Below, one piece after another: positions 41,349 to 45,779 of a stretch of 45,779 nucleotides of DNA; position 1 is the first letter of the stretch; every line of letters begins with the position of its first letter. The position numbers and the translations under genes were made by a program. Source of the DNA: Sphingomonadales bacterium UBA656. Lineage in GTDB: Bacteria > Pseudomonadota > Alphaproteobacteria > Sphingomonadales > Sphingomonadaceae. The notes under the pieces are model-generated. The model was not told where the DNA came from. It saw only the letters and a list, made by a program, of their open reading frames with translations, and did not search any database. The stretch lies in contig DBOC01000008.1 in the NCBI GenBank assembly GCA_002299895.1, forward strand, positions 177,879 to 223,657. The letters run 5' to 3'.

Positions 41349-42947
41349 TCAAATCGTCAGTTCGGTTGGCCGGGTATTCTTAACCCAATGGGACACCCAC
41401 ATGCGTGTTATGGTCACCGCCGTGAACACCGAAGTGACGATACCAATCATCAACACCACGGCAAAACCGCGTATCGGCCCTGAGCCAAAAATGAACAAGA
41501 GAACGGCCGCAATGACGTTGGTGCTATTTGCATCAAAAATCGCTCGGCTGGCTTCTTTGTAACCAAATTCTATAGCCTGCACGACGCGCCTTCCCCGTTT
41601 CAACTCCTCACGGATACGCTCGTTAATCAAAACGTTGGCGTCGACCGCCGCACCAATCGTCAGAACAAATCCTGCGATACCCGGCAAGGTGAGCGTTGCA
41701 TTGGCAAAAGCCATTACCCCCAGGATCAACCCCACGTTGATGATCAAAGCGAAGTTCGCATACATGCCGAAACGGCCGTACACGAGGAACATGAGTACAA
41801 GAATTGCAGTGGTTCCAATAACCGCCGCTAATATGCCACGGCGGATAGAGTCCGCACCAAGGTCGGGACCGACGGAACGTTCCTCAACGATGGTCAAATC
41901 CACCGGCAATGCACCAGAGCGCAATGAGATTGATAACGCATTAGCACTTTCGGTCGTGAAGCTACCGGAAATTTGCGATACCCCACCAAAAATCGGTTCC
42001 CGAATTTGCGGCGCCGATATGACCTGGCCGTCGAGAACAATCGCGAACAATTTGTTCACATTTTGCTGGGTCATACGGGCAAATCTTTGTCCGCCCTCGG
42101 AATCAAATTGGATGGTCACAGCAGGCTCATTGGTCTGCTGATCAAATGTTGGGTCAGCCTTAACCAATTTGTCGCCCGATATCCCACCCAAGCGACGCAC
42201 AGCGATGTAGGGCAAGCCTGTAGGATTATCGGGATAGGGCAGAACTTGGCTGCCAACGCGGGCCTTGCCCTGCGCGGTTTGATCAGGATCGGCTTGTTCA
42301 TCAACCAGCTTGAATTCAAGTTTTGCCGTCTTACCAATCAATGCCTTCAATGCTTCTGGATCCTCCAACCCAGGAACCTGAACGACTATGCGGTTCTCAC
42401 CCTGACGAATAATCGTCGGCTCCAACGTACCAAGCGCGTTGATCCGACGGTCAATGACGTCCTTGGCCGTGTCCATTGCTTGGTCAAGCGCAGTTTCGTC
42501 CCCAGAACTGACTGGCGATAGAACAATGCGGTTGCCGTTGTTCACACCAAGATCCCAGTCCCGCGCGCCCATTGCATTGCTGATGAGCGGCAAGATCACT
42601 TCACGCGCAGCGTCCACCTTGGACATGTCGGTCACGTTAAAACTCAGCTTGCCTTCGCTGCGCGAGACATCGGCAATCGCAATTTGCGGATCTGTACGAC
42701 GTAGAGCTGTGCGGACGCTGTCCTCCAATGCCTCTAACCGTGCCTCTGCAAGTTGCGACGTATCCGCCTCAAGCAAGATGTGACTACCGCCGGCAAGGTC
42801 GAGACCAAGGTTGATCGTCGGGGTCGGCACAAATTGTGCGAGCTGCGCGCGCATGGATGTCGGCAGCAGGCTAGGAATAGCAAAAGCCACTCCGACGATA
42901 ATCAGGATGTTGAGCATCCATACGCGCCAACGGGGAAAATCAAGCAT
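41349..42947 (-). CDS. secD: Protein translocase subunit SecD
   Basis: SecD (532 residues) is an RND-fold partner of SecF with an N-terminal membrane helix, a large periplasmic domain and five C-terminal helices. Family signatures are LGLDLAGGSHILLEADTSQL near residue 46, the RQGENRIVVQVPGLEDPEAL block, and GAAVDANVLINERIREELKR with the conserved D-x-N (proton relay region). It lies 68 bases after yajC and 10 bases before secF. Nothing unusual is seen in length or motifs. Confidence 0.97.
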   Translation of the reverse strand: MLDFPRWRVWMLNILIIVGVAFAIPSLLPTSMRAQLAQFVPTPTINLGLDLAGGSHILLEADTSQLAEARLEALEDSVRTALRRTDPQIAIADVSRSEGKLSFNVTDMSKVDAAREVILPLISNAMGARDWDLGVNNGNRIVLSPVSSGDETALDQAMDTAKDVIDRRINALGTLEPTIIRQGENRIVVQVPGLEDPEALKALIGKTAKLEFKLVDEQADPDQTAQGKARVGSQVLPYPDNPTGLPYIAVRRLGGISGDKLVKADPTFDQQTNEPAVTIQFDSEGGQRFARMTQQNVNKLFAIVLDGQVISAPQIREPIFGGVSQISGSFTTESANALSISLRSGALPVDLTIVEERSVGPDLGADSIRRGILAAVIGTTAILVLMFLVYGRFGMYANFALIINVGLILGVMAFANATLTLPGIAGFVLTIGAAVDANVLINERIREELKRGRRVVQAIEFGYKEASRAIFDANSTNVIAAVLLFIFGSGPIRGFAVVLMIGIVTSVFTAVTITRMWVSHWVKNTRPTELTI

Positions 42948-43015
42948 AGATGGGTTCCGAACGAACTATGAAGGCAATATCTGGGGTCAACGGCAAAGCC
43001 GTTCAACCCCGACGG

Positions 43016-43342
43016 TTAATCATTCGCGGCTTTCGCATTGCGCGGCTGAACGTTGGCAATGGTCGATTTAACCGCCTTCACCCGCACATTTGGCGCAATT
43101 TCAACTTCAACATATTCGTCAGCGACCTTGGTCACTTTACCCATCAGGCCGCCTGCGGTTACGACTTCGTCATTCTTCTGCACAGCAGCGATTTTAGCCT
43201 CATGCGCCTTAGCGCGCTTTTGCTGCGGACGGATGAGGAAGAGATAGAAGACAACGAAGATGAGCAGAAGCGGAAACAGCTGCACAAAAAATGCAGAACC
43301 ACCAGCAACGCCCGCGGCAGCAGATACGATAACAAACTCCAT
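43016..43342 (-). CDS. yajC: Preprotein translocase subunit YajC
   Basis: This 108-residue accessory of the SecDF complex has a single N-terminal membrane helix (FFVQLFPLLLIFVVFYLFLI) directly followed by RPQQKRAKAHE, the YajC signature, and then a small beta domain with GDEV-like KNDEVVTAGGLMGKV. The open frame continues upstream to 43441, but the ATG at 43342 has GAGG seven bases ahead and gives the usual length. It is the first gene of the yajC-secD-secF operon. Confidence 0.95.
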   Translation of the reverse strand: MEFVIVSAAAGVAGGSAFFVQLFPLLLIFVVFYLFLIRPQQKRAKAHEAKIAAVQKNDEVVTAGGLMGKVTKVADEYVEVEIAPNVRVKAVKSTIANVQPRNAKAAND

Positions 43343-43457
43343 GAAAAAACCTCGCAATAATGAAATCAAGCGCCCATGTGCAGCACTGCCTAGAAACAAT
43401 CGGGTGCGATTATCACCTGCACCCTGCGGACGCAACGTCAAAGCTTCGACAGCGCGC

Positions 43458-43486
43458 TTGCTTTTCCAAAACCACCGCCATATACG
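43458..43486 (+). promoter_or_regulatory. Candidate promoter of tRNA-Pro
   Basis: TTGCTT (43458-43463), a 17-base spacer and TATACG (43481-43486) are followed by a GC-rich discriminator (GCGCGC), as in stringently controlled stable-RNA promoters. The tRNA begins 36 bases after the -10. Confidence 0.5.
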
Positions 43487-43522
43487 CGCGCTTCCATTGG
43501 CCTCGGCGAGGTCATTGGTGGT

Positions 43523-43599
43523 CGGGACGTAGCGCAGCCTGGTAGCGCATCACACTGGGGGTGTGGGGGTCGCAGGTTCGAATCCTGTCGTCCCGACCA
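43523..43599 (+). tRNA. tRNA-Pro (anticodon GGG)
   Basis: The acceptor stem pairs CGGGACG (43523-43529) with CGTCCCG (43589-43595), discriminator A, encoded CCA (43597-43599). The anticodon loop CTGGGGG is closed by CACA/TGTG plus a T-G pair and gives anticodon GGG (43557-43559), reading CCC. The T arm has GGTTCGAATCC. No duplicated 3' end is seen, so there is no sign of integration into it. Confidence 0.96.
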
Positions 43600-43636
43600 A
43601 TATTCATTATAAAATTCAAAAGCAAACCACGCGCAA

Positions 43637-43648
43637 GCAGGCGCCTGC
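43637..43648. repeat. Perfect 12-base palindrome downstream of tRNA-Pro
   Basis: GCAGGCGCCTGC is fully symmetrical and is flanked by CGCG on both sides (43630-43633 and 43651-43654). It lies between the tRNA and the endolysin promoter region and could be an operator or part of a transcript end. Confidence 0.45.
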
Positions 43649-43678
43649 CACGCGTTTCGCACATTTTACTTTCCTACA

Positions 43679-43697
43679 AATAACCTATTTGGTTATT
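43679..43697. promoter_or_regulatory. Inverted repeat (operator candidate) before the endolysin gene
   Basis: AATAACC-TATTT-GGTTATT is a perfect 7-bp inverted repeat with a 5-base centre, 26 bases before the endolysin start. Its core AACCTATTTGGT is identical to the 12 bases before the XRE regulator at 39758-39769. It is the better of the two sites and probably overlaps the core promoter. A role as repressor site is inferred. Confidence 0.65.
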
Positions 43698-43723
43698 ATT
43701 TGTGCGAAAGTGAGGATGCGCCG

Positions 43724-44269
43724 ATGCGAGACAATATTGACGGGCTGATTGACGACCTAATTGCGCGCGAGGGCGGTTTTGTCGATCATCCTGCAGACAA
43801 GGGCGGGCCAACACGTTGGGGTATTACCCAGGCGGTTGCCCGTCGGCATGGCTATATGGGGCAGATGGAAAATCTGCCGCGTAGCGTTGCGGCGTTGATT
43901 TACAAGCAGCAATATTGGCGCGCACCTGCCTTCGACCAAGTGGCACAGATTGCTCCAATATTGGCAGCGGAGCTATTTGACACTGGCGTCAATATGGGAG
44001 TCAGCATCGCAATCGGATTTTTGCAACGCGCCTTGAACGCGCTAAACCGCAACGGCGCGGACTATCCAGATATTGCCGTAGACCACATAATCGGCCCCGA
44101 CACCATGGGCGCGCTGGAGGCGTTTTTGGTCAAGCGCGGGCAACCAGCAGAGGGCGTTCTAACCAAAACAATCGATGCTTTGCAAGGCGCGCATTATGTC
44201 CGCTTGGCGGAAGCACGCCCTGCACAAGAGGCATTTCTTTATGGCTGGATTAATAGCCGTATTGGTTAA
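43724..44269 (+). CDS. GH108 endolysin (phage/GTA-type N-acetylmuramidase)
   Basis: This 181-residue peptidoglycan hydrolase has the GH108 signature REGGFVDHPADKGGPTRWGI with catalytic glutamate E16, a middle region with LAAELFDTGVNMG and a C-terminal peptidoglycan-binding part (VDHIIGPDTMGALEAFL, HYVRLAEARPAQEAFLYGW). There is no signal peptide, so it needs a holin for release, and one follows at 44289. The ATG at 43724 has GAGG eight bases before it; a TTG at 43700 lies further upstream. This pair resembles the lysis cassette of gene transfer agents. The operator-like repeat upstream suggests repression in normal growth. Confidence 0.92.
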   Translation: MRDNIDGLIDDLIAREGGFVDHPADKGGPTRWGITQAVARRHGYMGQMENLPRSVAALIYKQQYWRAPAFDQVAQIAPILAAELFDTGVNMGVSIAIGFLQRALNALNRNGADYPDIAVDHIIGPDTMGALEAFLVKRGQPAEGVLTKTIDALQGAHYVRLAEARPAQEAFLYGWINSRIG

Positions 44270-44288
44270 TCATTAAAAGGAGTATGCC

Positions 44289-44702
44289 ATGACACTCATT
44301 GAAGGGATCGTCGGCCCGATTGCCAATCTAATCGACAAAATCATTCCCGACCCAAAAGCCCGCGATGCGGCAAAGCTCGAGCTGATCAAGCTGCAAGGCA
44401 GTCAGGAGATGGATGCATTGCGCACCCAATTGTCTGCCGTATTGGCTGAAGCGCAATCCGCCGACCCCTGGACAAGTCGCGCACGGCCAAGTTTCCTCTA
44501 TGTCATGTATGCCATGTTGCTGTGGGCGATCCCTATGGGGTTGATTGCCGCCGTACAGCCGGAGGCCGCAAATAATATCGCGCGCGGCATGAATGCCTAT
44601 CTGAACGGCCTGCCGGAGCCATTATACGCGTTGTTTGGCACCGGCTATCTCGGTTACACCGTCGCCCGCCAATGGGGTATTTCACGCGGGCTGGAAAAAT
44701 AG
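44289..44702 (+). CDS. GTA-type 3TM holin
   Basis: This 137-residue membrane protein belongs to the three-transmembrane holin family associated with release of gene transfer agents. It has an amphipathic start (IEGIVGPIANLIDKIIPDPK), the conserved SADPWTSRARPSFLYVMYAM with the first clear membrane helix, a second helix region (LLWAIPMGLIAAV) and a last one (LYALFGTGYLGYTVARQWG). AAAGGAG is upstream of the ATG. It follows the endolysin by 19 bases and completes a two-gene lysis cassette. No spanin genes or structural phage genes are next to it. Confidence 0.9.
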   Translation: MTLIEGIVGPIANLIDKIIPDPKARDAAKLELIKLQGSQEMDALRTQLSAVLAEAQSADPWTSRARPSFLYVMYAMLLWAIPMGLIAAVQPEAANNIARGMNAYLNGLPEPLYALFGTGYLGYTVARQWGISRGLEK

Positions 44703-44737
44703 TTGCCTAATGCCAACAACATCCGTTACCCCTATAC

Positions 44738-44753
44738 ACCCGTGAGGGTTTTT
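44738..44753 (+). terminator. Possible weak terminator after the holin
   Basis: ACCC-GTGA-GGGT followed by TTTT forms a short stem with a tetraloop, 35 bases after the holin stop and just before the ribosome-binding site of the next gene. The stem is only 4 bp, so function is doubtful. Confidence 0.3.
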
Positions 44754-44773
44754 AGGGACTTAGGAGAACCAAG

Positions 44774-45037
44774 ATGAAGAAATTAGTCGCAACTTTTGCT
44801 GCTCTTGCATTTGCAGCATCGCTAACCGCATGTGGCCAAGCTGGTGAAAAGGCTGCCGAAGAAACCGCCGAAGCCGCCGACGCAACTGGTGAAGCGATGG
44901 AAGCTGGCGCCGAGAACGCTATGACCGCCGCTGAAGGCGCAGCCGACGCAACCGCAGAGGCCGCTGCTAACGCAACCGCCGAAGCCGGTGCTGCTACGGA
45001 AGAAGCTGGCAAGGACATGCAAAAATCTGCCGAGTAA
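44774..45037 (+). CDS. Small Ala/Glu-rich lipoprotein
   Basis: This 87-residue protein starts MKKLVATFAALAFAASLTAC, a lipoprotein signal with cysteine 20 in the lipobox. The rest is almost entirely Ala, Glu, Thr, Asp and Gly in irregular short repeats such as AEETAEAADATGEAMEAGAE, predicted to be helical or disordered. It resembles small entericidin-like or repeat lipoproteins of sphingomonads; the function is unknown. TTAGGAG precedes the start. It lies between the holin and a convergent LysM gene, closed by two terminators. Confidence 0.82.
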   Translation: MKKLVATFAALAFAASLTACGQAGEKAAEETAEAADATGEAMEAGAENAMTAAEGAADATAEAAANATAEAGAATEEAGKDMQKSAE

Positions 45038-45063
45038 TCGGTCGTATTTCTGCATAGAATATC

Positions 45064-45098
45064 AGCCCGCCCTGCCCACGCGCAGCGGCGGGCTTTTT
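45064..45098 (+). terminator. Terminator of the small lipoprotein gene
   Basis: AGCCCGCC (45064-45071) and GGCGGGCT (45087-45094) form a perfect 8-bp stem with a 15-base loop followed by TTTT, 26 bases after the stop. Confidence 0.8.
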
Positions 45099-45169
45099 CA
45101 TGCCCGTATACAGGCCCTTGCTGACATGCCGCTTTGGGGCCAGCAACGCCATGGCGAAACAGCGCATAA

Positions 45170-45198
45170 AAAAGGCGGGGCTGCGCACCCCGCCTTTT
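45170..45198. terminator. Bidirectional terminator
   Basis: AAAAGGCGGGG (45170-45180) pairs fully with CCCCGCCTTTT (45188-45198) around a 7-base loop. Because A- and T-runs flank the GC core it can serve both the lipoprotein side and the LysM gene on the minus strand. Apart from this and the previous hairpin, the 203-base gap holds no gene that I can see. Confidence 0.85.
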
Positions 45199-45240
45199 AT
45201 CTCAACATTTTCAGGCACGCGCAATTTGCGCCGCCCCACT

Positions 45241-45779
45241 TTATTGCGCTGGTGTGGGTGCACCCGCCGCTTTTGGCAGATTGACCTTATCACCCGGATA
45301 TAAACGCGTGGGATTAGACAATTGCGGATTTGCCGCAATCATCTCTTCAACGGCGATACCCCGTCTGATTGCTATTCTGGCAAGACTGTCACCTTCGACC
45401 ACAATGACTTGCTCCGGCGCATTGACGGCGGCTGCAGGTGCCTGTGTAGCGACTGCCGCTGCTGGAGCCGATTGCGTTGTTGGCGCAGGGGCAGGTGCCA
45501 CGACGGCGGCTGGAGCGGCCGTTGGCGGCGTGGCAGCGCCACCCGAACTGAGCGCCATGACAACCGCCGCAAGCCCTGCCAGTGCTCCGATAACGGCAAA
45601 GGCAAGGGCCAGCCGTCCAAAGACCGGCAACACCCCATGTTGGGCAACCGACAGATCCTTACGCAGCGAGTCAATTTGATCGACAAACCGGCCGCCCTTG
45701 TCGTCGATAGCCGTCGCGAGACGCCCTTCCGCATCCGACACTAATTTCAACTGCTGCGTATTACGTTCGGCCTGCGCAC
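45241..45779 (-). CDS. LysM-domain protein with one membrane segment (5' partial)
   Basis: The frame is open to the window edge, so the N-terminus is missing. What is seen is AERNTQQLKLVSDAEGRLAT (likely helical), a single hydrophobic segment (FGRLALAFAVIGALAGLAAVVMAL with charged flanks), an Ala/Pro/Val-rich linker, and a C-terminal LysM domain of about 45 residues (VVEGDSLARIAIRRGIAVEE, NPQLSNPTRLYPGDKVNLPK). The topology suggests that the LysM part lies in the periplasm and binds peptidoglycan. The upstream coiled part may bind a partner. Function is unknown. Confidence 0.85.
   Translation of the reverse strand, partial: AQAERNTQQLKLVSDAEGRLATAIDDKGGRFVDQIDSLRKDLSVAQHGVLPVFGRLALAFAVIGALAGLAAVVMALSSGGAATPPTAAPAAVVAPAPAPTTQSAPAAAVATQAPAAAVNAPEQVIVVEGDSLARIAIRRGIAVEEMIAANPQLSNPTRLYPGDKVNLPKAAGAPTPAQ

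Noticed and set aside
43523..44702. Prophage integrated at tRNA-Pro
   Set aside because: There is no integrase, no repeated tRNA 3' end and no structural phage gene; only an endolysin-holin pair is present.

Overview
The window reads as a chromosomal segment of a sphingomonad-type alphaproteobacterium of moderate GC. The grounds are protein flavour and gene content: plant-type DAHP synthase, a three-gene cytochrome bc1 operon, a SUV3-like helicase next to an S4 protein and a seven-iron ferredoxin, an NDUFS4-like complex I accessory subunit, DUF6456, and a GTA-type holin. Gene density is high. Nearly all genes are housekeeping or metabolic, and no integrase, transposase or CRISPR array is visible.

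Layout. 1-677: tail of an OmpR-type response regulator. 711-2084 (-): class II DAHP synthase. 2369-5229: Rieske, cytochrome b, cytochrome c1, ending in a strong terminator. 5350-5423: tRNA-Gly(UCC). 5525-7461: trmL, hemF, GNAT. 7424-8167 (-): membrane protein. 8247-10513: lipB, lipoprotein, old-yellow-enzyme oxidoreductase. 10510-15254 (-): ferredoxin reductase, SUV3-like helicase, S4 protein, FdxA. 15364-16530: isovaleryl-CoA dehydrogenase. 16553-24721: polyamine region (PuuD/SpuA-like amidotransferase, class III aminotransferase, potA-C-B-D transporter), interrupted by a two-domain FKBP isomerase and a degenerate retropepsin-like protein. 24860-26062 (-): serine hydrolase of the beta-lactamase fold. 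26319-28953: lemA, two TPM proteins, NUDIX. 28950-32778 (-): complex I accessory subunit, hrpB, polyprenyl diphosphate synthase. 32866-33162: chorismate mutase. 33159-35589 (-): PepSY-like protein, response regulator and histidine kinase. 35670-37262 (-): SIMPL protein and D-amino-acid aminotransferase. 37398-39200: Uup-like ABC-F ATPase. 39197-40352: divergent DUF6456 and XRE genes. 40349-43342 (-): yajC-secD-secF. 43523-43599: tRNA-Pro(GGG). 43724-44702: GH108 endolysin and GTA-type holin. 44774-45037: small lipoprotein. 45241-45779 (-): LysM protein cut by the window edge.

The most interesting signal is a possible dispersed control and lysis module of a gene transfer agent (GTA). An XRE regulator is divergent from a DUF6456 protein. 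The identical 12-mer AACCTATTTGGT lies just before the XRE start and, inside a perfect inverted repeat, before the endolysin-holin pair about 3.9 kb away. The regulatory link and the GTA assignment are inference: no GTA structural genes are in this window.

Other points of note are a Lys/Ala-rich extension on the Rieske protein, an S4 gene in the same frame as the preceding helicase with a single stop codon between them, five of nine convergent gene pairs overlapping by exactly four bases at their stop codons, a REP-like bipartite repeat, and palindromes upstream of the polyamine transporter.
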